Origin: Lachnospiraceae bacterium UBA1721
Lineage (GTDB): Bacteria; Bacillota; Clostridia; Lachnospirales; Lachnospiraceae
DNA length: 47,096 bases
Assembly (NCBI GenBank): GCA_002317155.1
Contig: DCIR01000034.1
Span: 625 to 47,720 of the forward strand
Reading direction: 5' to 3'
Position numbers and translations under genes: made by a program. This document shows, piece by piece, positions 16,937-25,106 of this stretch (position 1 is the first letter of the stretch; the number at the start of each line of letters is the position of its first letter). The notes beneath the pieces are model-generated. The model made no database searches and was not told the DNA's origin. It worked only from the letters and a program-made list of their open reading frames with translations.

Positions 16937-17713
16937 TTATGGTTTCTCATAAAAGAATGAATTCTTTCTTACATATCCGATTTCCTTGTAGTTAATTATC
17001 TGCTCAGTACTTCCAATAAATAACATTCCACCATTCTTCAATGACTTATAGTATTTTCTAAATATCTCATCCTTAGCCTCATCGGTAAAATATATCAAAA
17101 CATTTCGGCATACAATAAAATGATAATCTGTCGGATACTGATCATTTAACAGATTATGCTGATGAAATTCAACTCTTTCTTTTATCTCATCCGCAATCTT
17201 GTACGACGGTCCCACTTTAGTAAAATATTTGCTCTTAAACTCATCAGGTACAGCCTCAATACTCTTAGCATCATAGAGGCCCGTTTTTGCCTTGGCAATT
17301 ACTGTCTTATCCAGATCAGTAGCATAAATTTTAATATTATCGAGTGGTATATGCTTAGACAGAGCCATAACAAGTGAATACGGTTCATCTCCGGTAGAGC
17401 AAGCAGCACTCCATATTTTTAGATTGTTTCCAAATCGCTTAATCAATTCCGGGAACACAATACTGTCCATATATTCCCACTGTTCAGGGTTTCTGTAAAA
17501 CTCAGAAACATTAATGGTAATATAATTAATGAACTCGTCAAAAATCTCGGCATCAGTCTTTAATGCATCAACATAGTTATCATATCCCACAATACCACGT
17601 TTACCTATGAGCGTATCAATTCTACGCTTCATCTGACGCTCTTTATATGCATTTAAGTCTATCTGAGTCAGCTTTAATATTTCTTTTTTGAAATATTCGT
17701 AATCGAATTCCAT
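16937..17713 (-). CDS. cheR: Chemotaxis methyltransferase CheR
   Basis: Uses S-adenosylmethionine to methylate glutamates of chemoreceptors, setting adaptation against CheB. About 258 residues: an N-terminal helical domain (residues 1-75) and a Rossmann domain with IWSAACSTGDEPYSLVMAL (SAM motif), IYATDLD and HFIVCRNVLIYFTDEAKD (read in parts). The open frame includes six extra codons, but ATG 17711-17713 has GAGGA about nine bases upstream. It is isolated from the main che cluster, some 20 kb away, and flanked by terminators, so it is transcribed separately. Confidence 0.94.
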   Translation of the reverse strand: MEFDYEYFKKEILKLTQIDLNAYKERQMKRRIDTLIGKRGIVGYDNYVDALKTDAEIFDEFINYITINVSEFYRNPEQWEYMDSIVFPELIKRFGNNLKIWSAACSTGDEPYSLVMALSKHIPLDNIKIYATDLDKTVIAKAKTGLYDAKSIEAVPDEFKSKYFTKVGPSYKIADEIKERVEFHQHNLLNDQYPTDYHFIVCRNVLIYFTDEAKDEIFRKYYKSLKNGGMLFIGSTEQIINYKEIGYVRKNSFFYEKP

Positions 17714-17793
17714 TAGGATGTATCCTCGCATTCATTTGAAAATGCCTATTTTTTTATAATCTTACCACATTTTACAATAATTTTCTATTACAC

Positions 17794-17827
17794 AAAAAGA
17801 CGGTTGCTTAATTCAGCAACCGTCTTT
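17794..17827 (-). terminator. Terminator of the cmk-ispH-S1 operon
   Basis: A 13-bp perfect stem (AAAGACGGTTGCT with AGCAACCGTCTTT, loop of six) is followed on the minus strand by five T, 20 bases after the S1 gene stop. Confidence 0.92.
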
Positions 17828-17847
17828 AATAATCTCTTAATTGAAAA

Positions 17848-18978
17848 TTACTCTTCCTCTGAAGCGATTACAGCGTCGATATCTACTGAAACAACGTCTG
17901 CATTGTCATCCTTCTTAGGTTCGGGAGCAGTAAGAGCCTTGATGCTAAGGCTAATCTTGTGATCTGCCTCGTTGAAGTCAACGATCTTAGCAGTTACTTC
18001 CTGACCTACAGCAAGAACATCACCGGGCTTCTCGATGTGATCCTTTGAAATCTGTGAAACGTGAAGAAGTGCATCTACTCCGTTCTCGAGCTCAATGAAA
18101 GCACCGAAATCAGTCATACGAGCAACCTTACCGGTTACTACATTGCCGATTGCGAACTTCTCTGCAGCATCCTTCCAAGGATTCTGATCATCAAACTTAA
18201 GTGAAAGTGCAATCTTGCTTCCGTTGATTTCCTTAACAAGAACGGTAACCTTGTCACCAATCTTAAAGGTCTTCTTAGGATGCTCAACACGGCCCCAGCT
18301 CATCTCAGAAATATGAAGGAGTCCATCTGCTCCGCCAAGATCGATGAATGCGCCGAAATCGGTAACGTTCTTTACGGTACCTTCTACAACATCACCCTCG
18401 TGAATCTTGTCGAAAAGCTCCTTCTGAAGTTCAGCCTTCTTTGCTGCAAGAAGCTGCTTTCTGTCACCGATGCAACGTCTCTTGCGAGGGTTGAACTCGA
18501 TAACAACAAACTCGATCTCCTGATCCTTATACTTAGAGAGATCTCTCTCATAAGAATCAGATACAAGACTTGCAGGAATAAAGATTCTGGTCTCGTCAAC
18601 GATTACGGTAAGTCCGCCATCCTGAACCTGAGAAACGGTAGCCTTGAGTACTTCCTTGTTATTGAAAGCATCCTCAATCTTCTTGCTTCCGCGCTCCTGC
18701 TGAAGACGCTTGTAAGTTACAAGAACCTGTCCGTCGCTGTCGCTAACCTTGAGAACCTTAACCTCAAGAGTATCTCCAACCTTTACAACAGCAGTAAGGT
18801 CTACGCTGTTATCATTGGTATATTCATACTTAGTAAGAATACCGTCTGACTTGTAGCCAATGTTGAGAATAATCTCTTCAGGCTTAACATTGATAACTGT
18901 ACCTTCTACTATCTCTCCTGTATGTATTGTTTTTAATGAACCTTCCAGCATTTGTTCAAAAGTAAGTTCCTCTGACAT
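17848..18978 (-). CDS. rpsA: S1 RNA-binding domain protein (RpsA-like), four S1 domains
   Basis: 376 residues with four S1-type OB folds: about 18-90 (GEIVEGTVINVKPEEIILN), 105-180 (LKATVSQVQDGGLTVIV), 193-262 (GDVVEGTVKNVTDFGAFIDL) and 278-350 (GNVVTGKVARMTDFGAFIEL). Domains 3 and 4 keep the canonical DFGAFI and LLHIS/LLHVS motifs; the second is divergent. It resembles the Firmicute short S1 protein, which binds single-stranded RNA. GGAGG lies nine bases before its ATG, which is inside the last codons of ispH (23-base overlap, +1 frame). In several clostridia the two are a single fused protein. Confidence 0.92.
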   Translation of the reverse strand: MSEELTFEQMLEGSLKTIHTGEIVEGTVINVKPEEIILNIGYKSDGILTKYEYTNDNSVDLTAVVKVGDTLEVKVLKVSDSDGQVLVTYKRLQQERGSKKIEDAFNNKEVLKATVSQVQDGGLTVIVDETRIFIPASLVSDSYERDLSKYKDQEIEFVVIEFNPRKRRCIGDRKQLLAAKKAELQKELFDKIHEGDVVEGTVKNVTDFGAFIDLGGADGLLHISEMSWGRVEHPKKTFKIGDKVTVLVKEINGSKIALSLKFDDQNPWKDAAEKFAIGNVVTGKVARMTDFGAFIELENGVDALLHVSQISKDHIEKPGDVLAVGQEVTAKIVDFNEADHKISLSIKALTAPEPKKDDNADVVSVDIDAVIASEEE

Positions 18979-19816
18979 TATTTTGAACCTCCTCTATTAT
19001 ATTTTGTGGGGTGGAAGCCCCCGCAGTAATGCCCACCAATTCAGTAGTATCAGGTAAGACCAGATGCAAGTCATCCAGTGTCTGAATGTAATAAGTGTTC
19101 TCGCAACGTTCCCTGCAGATCTCATACAATTTACGTGTATTCGAACTGCCGTTGCTACCTATAACAATCATAGCGTCGGCCTTCTGCGCTAATTCTGCGG
19201 CCGACCGTTGTCTTTCCTCTGTCGCATTACAGATTGTATTCACAACGTAGATATTGTACTCTTTTTTTGCAAATAAATCAACAATCTCTTTAAATTTCTT
19301 AACCTGAAATGTAGTTTGGGCCAAAAGAACATAATTAATACCGTTTTCAGGTACAAAATCCTCTGCTTCTTCCACTGTTTTAAAGACTTTTACGGGTCCC
19401 TTGCACCATCCTATTATTCCCTTTATCTCCGGATGCTCCGGGTCTCCCGCAATAAGAACTCTGCGGCCCTGCTCTTCCTGTTCAATTGCAATCTTATGTA
19501 TTTTCTTTACAAACGGACATGTTGCATCTACTATCTCAAAGCCTTTATCAGCAAGCTTGTTATATTCCCTCTCGGAAACACCGTGCGCTCTGACAACCGC
19601 AATTGCATCGCTCTGCATTTCAAGTAAATCAAGAGCTGATTCATCTGCGATCACACATACGCCCTGCTTTTCCATGTCTTTAACAACTTCTTCGTTATGA
19701 ACAATCGGTCCGTAGGTATATATTTTTTTGCCGTTTCCTACCTGCTCATAAACAGTATCCACCGCGCGCTTAACGCCAAAACAAAAGCCGGCGTGTTCTG
19801 CCATTCTTACTTCCAT
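18956..19816 (-). CDS. ispH: 4-hydroxy-3-methylbut-2-enyl diphosphate reductase
   Basis: Last enzyme of the MEP isoprenoid pathway; an iron-sulfur enzyme producing isopentenyl and dimethylallyl diphosphate. 286 residues. Three cluster cysteines are visible in AGFCFGVKRAV, DATCPFVKK and VNTICNATEERQ; GPIVHNEEVV and GDPEHPEIKGI are also conserved. AAGGA lies five bases before ATG 19814-19816, eight bases after the cmk stop. The last codons read ACT TAC TTT TGA; one base forward is the frame of the S1 gene, and AGAGGA sits six bases before TTT. Confidence 0.96.
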   Translation of the reverse strand: MEVRMAEHAGFCFGVKRAVDTVYEQVGNGKKIYTYGPIVHNEEVVKDMEKQGVCVIADESALDLLEMQSDAIAVVRAHGVSEREYNKLADKGFEIVDATCPFVKKIHKIAIEQEEQGRRVLIAGDPEHPEIKGIIGWCKGPVKVFKTVEEAEDFVPENGINYVLLAQTTFQVKKFKEIVDLFAKKEYNIYVVNTICNATEERQRSAAELAQKADAMIVIGSNGSSNTRKLYEICRERCENTYYIQTLDDLHLVLPDTTELVGITAGASTPQNIIEEVQNNVRGTYF

Positions 19817-19824
19817 TTTTATCC

Positions 19825-20490
19825 TTACGCCTTCTCATCACAAAGTTCGCTGATTCTTGCTATAACCTGATCAATAGTCATATCTGACGAATCCACGAGC
19901 ACAGCATCATCTGCCTGTTTTAAGGGTGCGATCTCACGATGGCTGTCCTGATAATCTCGCTGCTCAATATCTGCCTTTATCTTATCAAAATCAGCCTGCT
20001 CGCCCTTAGCTGTAAGCTCATCATATCTTCTCTTGGCTCTTACTTCACTGCTCGCAGTCAAAAATACCTTAAGCTGCGCATTGGGAAGAACCACAGTACC
20101 GATATCTCTTCCATCCATAATACAGTCATTATTAGCCGCAAGATTCTTCTGAAGATTCAAAAGATGCGCTCTGACAGCAGGAATAGCCGAAGTTTTTGAA
20201 GCCATATTTCCCACTTCTTCGGTTCTTAAAAATGCATTTACATTTTCGCCATTAAGATATACAACCTGCACTCCGTCCTCATATGCGATAGTAATATCAG
20301 CACCTACACATACCTTTGCTACGGCTTCGGTATCATTCGCATCGGTACCGGTTCTCAAAATATATAATGCAACTGCGCGATACATTGCTCCGGTATCAAC
20401 ATAAATAAGTCCTCTGTTTTTAGCCACCGCCTTAGCGATTGTACTTTTTCCCGCACCTGCAGGTCCGTCTATTGCAACATTAAATGCCAT
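19825..20490 (-). CDS. cmk: Cytidylate kinase
   Basis: Phosphorylates CMP and dCMP with ATP. 221 residues, normal for the family. The P-loop is GPAGAGKSTIAKAVA; VDTGAMYRAVAL, MDGRDIGTVVLPNA and RDYQDSHREIAPLKQADDA are the nucleotide-binding signatures. AAGGAGA precedes the ATG. The order flavoprotein-cmk-ispH-S1 with small gaps suggests one transcript. Confidence 0.97.
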   Translation of the reverse strand: MAFNVAIDGPAGAGKSTIAKAVAKNRGLIYVDTGAMYRAVALYILRTGTDANDTEAVAKVCVGADITIAYEDGVQVVYLNGENVNAFLRTEEVGNMASKTSAIPAVRAHLLNLQKNLAANNDCIMDGRDIGTVVLPNAQLKVFLTASSEVRAKRRYDELTAKGEQADFDKIKADIEQRDYQDSHREIAPLKQADDAVLVDSSDMTIDQVIARISELCDEKA

Positions 20491-20509
20491 TGTTTTTCTC
20501 CTTAGTTAA

Positions 20510-21736
20510 TTATTCAATACTGTTTCCGGCAGCATATCCGGTTGACCACGCAATTTGAAGATTAAATCCTCCGGTTACCGCATCCAAATCAAGAAGTTCT
20601 CCCGCAAAATAAAGTCCCTTTACTGTCTTAGACTCCATAGTACCCGGATCCACTTCCTTAACAGCTACGCCACCTCTTGTTATAATAGCCTCTGCTACCC
20701 CTCGGGTTCCTGTAATATTAAGCTCCACATGCTTTAACTGCGCCGCAAAATCAGTTCTTTCCTGCTTTGTAATATCATGTATCTTTTTATCGGCAGGTAT
20801 TCCGGATAACTCCACCATTACAGGTATCATCTTTGATGGCAAAAGTCCCGATAAAGCATTTACAAACTGCTTATTAACATTCGCCTCGAATTCACGAACC
20901 AATCGCTTATCAAGCTGTTCCAGCGAGAGCGCCGGCTTAAGGTCTATAATTACCTTGCAGTCAGGATACTTTTTGTCATCATAATAACAGCTCGCGGTCA
21001 GAACCAATGGCCCACTTATTCCAAAATGAGTAAAAAGCATTTCACCAAAGCCATCATAAAGCTTCTTTTTCCCGCTGACCATTGTGAGATTAACATTTTT
21101 AAGAGACAATCCCATCAAATCCGCAACCCACTTTTCAGCAGTTTCAAAAGGAACAAGTGAAGGTGCGAGATCTGTCACAGTATGTCCGCTCGATTTAGCA
21201 AATTTATATCCGTCTCCTGTAGATCCTGTTAACGGATAAGTATATCCGCCGGTGCATACTATCACAGCATCTGCCGTAACTTTTTTACCGTCAGAAAGCT
21301 TAATCCCTTTAGCCTCACCATCTTCTGTGATAATTGCGCTTACTTCCGATTTTAGATGTACCGACACATGATATTTTTGTAATAGCTTTTCCAGTGCCTT
21401 GATAACATCAGATGAATGATCCGATTCAGGAAAAACTCTGTCACCACGTTCGGTTTTAAGCTTACATCCTGCTTCTTCAAGCATATCGCAGACAGCCATA
21501 TTATCAAACCCGTAAAATGCACTGTATAAAAACTTCCGGTTATGAACCACGTTATTTAGCAGAGTCTCCATATCCGCTGCATTTGTAACGTTACATCTGC
21601 CTTTTCCGGTTATAAACAGTTTTTTTCCAAGCTTTTCGTTCTTTTCATAGATTTCGACCGAATTGCCGTTTTTTCCGGCAGCTATTGCCGCCATCATTCC
21701 TGCAGCTCCTCCGCCGACTACAATTACCTTGCTCAT
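20510..21736 (-). CDS. BaiN/YhiN-family FAD-binding oxidoreductase
   Basis: 408 residues of the HI0933-like flavoprotein family. The dinucleotide-binding motif is VIVVGGGAAGMMAAIAAGK, followed by EKLGKKLFITGKGRCNVTN, a family hallmark. The C-terminal FAD motif is TVKGLYFAGELLDLDAVTGGFNLQ (read in parts). The substrate is unknown; members have been described as bile-acid dehydrogenase-like (BaiN), but the family is broad. GAGGA lies upstream of the ATG. It sits 19 bases before cmk, a conserved neighbourhood in clostridia. Confidence 0.9.
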   Translation of the reverse strand: MSKVIVVGGGAAGMMAAIAAGKNGNSVEIYEKNEKLGKKLFITGKGRCNVTNAADMETLLNNVVHNRKFLYSAFYGFDNMAVCDMLEEAGCKLKTERGDRVFPESDHSSDVIKALEKLLQKYHVSVHLKSEVSAIITEDGEAKGIKLSDGKKVTADAVIVCTGGYTYPLTGSTGDGYKFAKSSGHTVTDLAPSLVPFETAEKWVADLMGLSLKNVNLTMVSGKKKLYDGFGEMLFTHFGISGPLVLTASCYYDDKKYPDCKVIIDLKPALSLEQLDKRLVREFEANVNKQFVNALSGLLPSKMIPVMVELSGIPADKKIHDITKQERTDFAAQLKHVELNITGTRGVAEAIITRGGVAVKEVDPGTMESKTVKGLYFAGELLDLDAVTGGFNLQIAWSTGYAAGNSIE

Positions 21737-21758
21737 TCCAATCCTCTTATACCAGGCA

Positions 21759-22625
21759 TCAGCCCGTTGTATTTATCTCAGGATATTTGTACACATCAAG
21801 TAATGCCTTAATCTCACTGATATTATTACCAACTTCATCCTGTCTCTTAACGCACACTGATACAGCCATTGCATTAATAAGGCTCATCGGTGCTACTAAC
21901 GAGTTAACCACCGACACCGAATTACTTCTCGCATAAAGTGCACAAACCGAATACATATTAACCGGCGACTTTTCATCATCTGTCACCGCAATGACATTTG
22001 CCTTTCTGTCACAGGCTATCTCCATTGCCTTAACTGTTTTTTCGGAATATTCAGGAAAACTTATTCCTATAAGGCAATCATTTTCACCGATATTCATTAG
22101 CTTTTCTATGATATCTTCCGCCGAATCACTATCAATCAAAACTATATTTTTACGAGCCAATTTAAGATAATGACACAAAAACGCCGCAGGCAGCTTACTT
22201 CCGAGAAGTCCGACTACAAATACGTTCTCTGCATCCAAAATCATATTTATCGCCTTCTCAAATTCAGTTGGCGATATATTCTCTATCGTCTTCTGGATAT
22301 TGGTAATATCAGAAGTCATAGCCTTTCTGATTAGTTCTGCCTGCGTATTCTGACCGTATTGTTCATCCAGTTTTTTAACTCCGGACAGGCGGTTACGCAA
22401 CGCATCTCCCAGCGCCTTTTGATATTCAGGATATCCTGCATAACCTATAGCCACAGCAAAACGCACTACCGTAGACTCACTGGCACCGATTCGTTTTCCG
22501 ATCTTTGCCGCAGTATCGAACGCAGCCTCATCATAATGTTCCAAAACATACTGCGCAATCTTTCGATGGCTCTTACTCATGCGAGGCATTTTTTCACGAA
22601 TTGTAAATAAAATATCATTTTCCAT
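21759..22625 (-). CDS. MurR/RpiR-family transcriptional regulator
   Basis: About 288 residues. Residues 1-78 form the RpiR helix-turn-helix domain (MPRMSKSHRKIAQYVLEHYD, AAKIGKRIGASESTVVRFA). Residues 125-265 form a SIS sugar-phosphate-binding domain (ENVFVVGLLGSKLPAAFL, NDCLIGISFPEYSEKTVK). Such proteins sense phosphosugars. The frame opens at TTG two codons earlier; ATG 22623-22625 is chosen although neither has a good Shine-Dalgarno. It lies 22 bases before the flavoprotein gene and could lead that operon. No sugar gene is nearby to suggest the ligand. Confidence 0.88.
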   Translation of the reverse strand: MENDILFTIREKMPRMSKSHRKIAQYVLEHYDEAAFDTAAKIGKRIGASESTVVRFAVAIGYAGYPEYQKALGDALRNRLSGVKKLDEQYGQNTQAELIRKAMTSDITNIQKTIENISPTEFEKAINMILDAENVFVVGLLGSKLPAAFLCHYLKLARKNIVLIDSDSAEDIIEKLMNIGENDCLIGISFPEYSEKTVKAMEIACDRKANVIAVTDDEKSPVNMYSVCALYARSNSVSVVNSLVAPMSLINAMAVSVCVKRQDEVGNNISEIKALLDVYKYPEINTTG

Positions 22626-22674
22626 AACCAACTCATTTTTTCACAAATTAACACACTTCATTAATTGACGCAGG

Positions 22675-23226
22675 TTAACTCTTTTTAAATGCCTCATATG
22701 ATCTTTCCAGGAGCATGACCGTCTCATCATCCTCAAGATCGTAATCCCCTGTGAGTGTCATACATGCTGAACCGTGAATAAATATCCACATTCTCATAAA
22801 CATCTCTGCCGGTTCATCGCATCCCAAGGTTCTGGACTTATTAATTTCAGCAGACACCTTACCATCCTGGCCATTGATTATTTCATACATGCTCTTTCCT
22901 TCGGGAATACCGTTGACAAAAAGGAGCTTGAAATAATTCTGTTCCTCGCGTGCAAACGATATGTACGCCAGGCCGAGATTTACAAATGGAATGTCACTTA
23001 CTTTTTTAACCGTATCAATATATTCCTGAAAATATCGAATCGCACGAAAATAAACTGCACTCTGCAGCTCACTCATATTCTTAAAGACTCTGAAAACCGG
23101 CTGTGTAGAGCATCCCACAGCACTCGCCACTCTTCTGGCTGTAATGCTTTCAAAACCTTCTGTTTTGACCATTTCAAATGCGGTATCCAGTATCATCTGA
23201 ATTGTAACAGTCTCTTTTCTCGCCAT
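22675..23226 (-). CDS. TetR/AcrR-family transcriptional regulator
   Basis: 183 residues. The N-terminal helix-turn-helix is typical: MILDTAFEMVKTEGFESIT, then ARRVASAVGCSTQPVFRVF. The C-terminal ligand-binding part (residues 60-183) shows no identifiable specificity; it contains FAREEQNYFKLLFV and a PAEMFMRMWIFIHG segment common in uncharacterised clostridial TetR proteins. GGGGA precedes the ATG. It is followed after 49 bases by the RpiR gene on the same strand, so the two regulators may be co-transcribed. Confidence 0.88.
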   Translation of the reverse strand: MARKETVTIQMILDTAFEMVKTEGFESITARRVASAVGCSTQPVFRVFKNMSELQSAVYFRAIRYFQEYIDTVKKVSDIPFVNLGLAYISFAREEQNYFKLLFVNGIPEGKSMYEIINGQDGKVSAEINKSRTLGCDEPAEMFMRMWIFIHGSACMTLTGDYDLEDDETVMLLERSYEAFKKS

Positions 23227-23289
23227 ACTTTCCCCTTTATATTTGTATCAATGCCACTCACAGGTTAATTTCAAAGGTCATATGTATTT

Positions 23290-23295
23290 ATTATA
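23290..23295 (-). promoter_or_regulatory. Candidate -10 element for the TetR gene
   Basis: A perfect TATAAT on the minus strand about 64 bases upstream of the TetR gene, in a very AT-rich stretch. The -35 is not clear. The rest of the gap holds only the oadA terminator. Confidence 0.35.
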
Positions 23296-23337
23296 TCATT
23301 TATTTTCAATTATAAAAAGAAAGCAATTCCTGTTACA

Positions 23338-23372
23338 CAAAAACCGCTCAGGCCATATGACCCGAGCGGTTA
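23338..23372 (-). terminator. Terminator of oadA
   Basis: ACCGCTC (23343-23349) pairs with GAGCGGT (23364-23370), with an inner GG-CATATG-CC loop, and is followed on the minus strand by TTTTT, about 35 bases past the oadA stop. Confidence 0.88.
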
Positions 23373-23407
23373 ATTCGTTTATTTGTTCTTTATTCGATTA
23401 GCTCAAA

Positions 23408-24835
23408 TTAAACAGGGTATGCGCCGTTCTTGGTATCAGCGATGGTCTCATCAACCTTCTCCTGCTGAGCCTGACGATACTTGAAGAAGTCAGTAGCAAC
23501 CTGAGGGAACAATGCATATGAAAGAACGTCCTCATCCTGCTGCTTGTATTCCTTCATCTCGCTCTCAAGCTTATCCATCTCGTTCTCAAGATTATCTGCG
23601 AAACGTCCGGTAAGTCTCTTCTCACCGGGGATAACCTTATCGATAACTTCCTGGTTCATAGGCTTAACGGTCTGACCGTACTCACCGCGAAGAACTGCCT
23701 TAGTCTCCTTGGTAGCCATCTTGTATCTCTCACCCATAAGTACGTTAAATACAGCCTGTGTACCAACGATCTGTGATGAAGGAGTAACAAGAGGGGGCTC
23801 ACCGAGATCCTTACGTACGCGAGGAATCTCCTCAAGAACTTCACGATACTTATCTTCTGCATTCTGCTCCTTGAGCTGGCTAACCATGTTAGAGAGCATT
23901 CCGCCGGGTACCTGATAAAGAAGGGTCTTGATGTTAACTCCGAGAACCTTGGGAGAAAGAAGTCCTGACTTGAGGCACTCATCTCTGTAGGGAGCGAAGT
24001 AGTCAGCGATCTCTGCAAGAAGATCCTGATCAAATCCGGTGTCATAAGGGGTATCCTTAAAGGTCTCAACCATAACTTCGGTAGCAGGCTGTGAAGTACC
24101 CATAGCAAAAGGAGACATTGCGGTATCGATTACATCAACACCTGCCTCAACTGCCTTAAGGTAAGTCATTGCAGCAACACCTGAAGTGTAGTGAGTGTGG
24201 AGCTGGATAGGAAGCTTGGTGTTCTCCTTCATTGCCTTTACAAGTTCAGTTGCCTTGTAAGGAACAAGAAGACCTGCCATATCCTTAATGCAGATAGAAT
24301 CTGCACCCATCTCCTCAATCTGCTTAGCCATGTTTGCCCAATACTCAAGAGTATAAGCATCGCCAAGGGTATAAGACAATGCAACCTGTGCATGTCCTCT
24401 GCCTTCCTGCTTCTTAACCTTATTGGTAGCGTTTACTGCTTCCTGAAGGTTAGGCATGTAGTTAAGGCAGTCAAAAATTCTGATAATATCAATTCCGTTT
24501 GCAACTGACTTCTCAACGAAAGCGTCTACTACGTCATCTGCATAAGGACGGTATCCAAGGATGTTCTGTCCACGGAAAAGCATCTGAAGCTGAGTGTTCT
24601 TAAATCCGTCACGGAGCTTACGAAGTCTCTCCCAGGGATCTTCCTTAAGGAATCTGAGTGAAGCATCGAAAGTAGCTCCGCCCCAGCACTCAACACTGTG
24701 ATATCCAACTTTATCCATCTTCTCAACGATGGGAAGCATGAACTCGGTAGGCATTCTTGTAGCGATAAGAGACTGATGTGCATCACGAAGGATAGTCTCT
24801 GTTATCTTAATGGGTTTCTTTTCAATATCTGCCAT
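23408..24835 (-). CDS. oadA: Oxaloacetate decarboxylase alpha-type carboxyltransferase (no biotin domain)
   Basis: 475 residues. The HMGL-like TIM barrel moves carboxyl groups between oxaloacetate/pyruvate and biotin: TETILRDAHQSLIATRM (metal-binding Asp and His), RIFDCLNY, SICIKDMAGLL (carboxylated lysine) and QLHTHYTSG (metal-ligand histidines). The C-terminal PYC/OADA conserved domain follows (residues 300-450). Sequence ends soon after it, so the biotinyl domain of full-length OadA (about 590 residues) is absent; a separate carrier is encoded upstream. This layout matches pyruvate carboxylase subunit B and the 5S subunit of transcarboxylase. AAAGGA precedes the ATG. It is separated from oadB by a terminator and a hairpin-rich leader. 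Confidence 0.93.
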   Translation of the reverse strand: MADIEKKPIKITETILRDAHQSLIATRMPTEFMLPIVEKMDKVGYHSVECWGGATFDASLRFLKEDPWERLRKLRDGFKNTQLQMLFRGQNILGYRPYADDVVDAFVEKSVANGIDIIRIFDCLNYMPNLQEAVNATNKVKKQEGRGHAQVALSYTLGDAYTLEYWANMAKQIEEMGADSICIKDMAGLLVPYKATELVKAMKENTKLPIQLHTHYTSGVAAMTYLKAVEAGVDVIDTAMSPFAMGTSQPATEVMVETFKDTPYDTGFDQDLLAEIADYFAPYRDECLKSGLLSPKVLGVNIKTLLYQVPGGMLSNMVSQLKEQNAEDKYREVLEEIPRVRKDLGEPPLVTPSSQIVGTQAVFNVLMGERYKMATKETKAVLRGEYGQTVKPMNQEVIDKVIPGEKRLTGRFADNLENEMDKLESEMKEYKQQDEDVLSYALFPQVATDFFKYRQAQQEKVDETIADTKNGAYPV

Positions 24836-24866
24836 TATCGTAATCCTTTCAAGTTGTATATGAATT

Positions 24867-24994
24867 CTAGGAATCTATCCTAGTGACGCCGAATCAATTT
24901 GATTGCAACGCCGACACGCTTTCGCTAATGTCCTCGCGTAACGGTACTAGGCTCGAAAGAACCTCGCCAAGTACCGACGCTGTGGATTGTCGGC
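24867..24994 (-). other. Multi-branched hairpin element in the oadA leader
   Basis: Nested complementary segments: an outer 7-bp stem (GCCGACA 24910-24916 with TGTCGGC 24988-24994) encloses another 7-bp stem (CGGTACT 24942-24948 with AGTACCG 24970-24976) plus a small GC hairpin containing GCGAAAGC. Outside are AATCAA-T-TTGATT and CTAGGA-TCCTAG hairpins (24867-24883). The core is far richer in G+C than its flanks. It may be a structured 5' leader, a small RNA, or a dispersed intergenic repeat. I do not recognise a known riboswitch. A weak promoter (TTTACA, 17, GCATAA) lies just upstream at 24995-25023. Confidence 0.55.
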
Positions 24995-25034
24995 TTATGC
25001 ATATCAAATCATTCAGCTGTAAATAGTTGTTTTC

Positions 25035-25072
25035 AAAAAAAGTAATTTACTAACAAATCAAAGTATTACTTT
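25035..25072 (-). terminator. Terminator between oadB and oadA
   Basis: On the minus strand AAAGTAAT pairs with ATTACTTT around an 18-base loop, followed by a run of seven T. AT-rich and therefore weaker, it could allow read-through into oadA. Confidence 0.65.
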
Positions 25073-25106
25073 CATTTTAGAAATGCTTCTTCGACAATAC
25101 CCTGAT

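Noticed and set aside
24867..24994. Known riboswitch upstream of oadA
   Set aside because: I looked for cores of cobalamin, TPP, SAM, lysine, glycine and c-di-GMP types by eye and did not see them; kept as an unassigned structured element.
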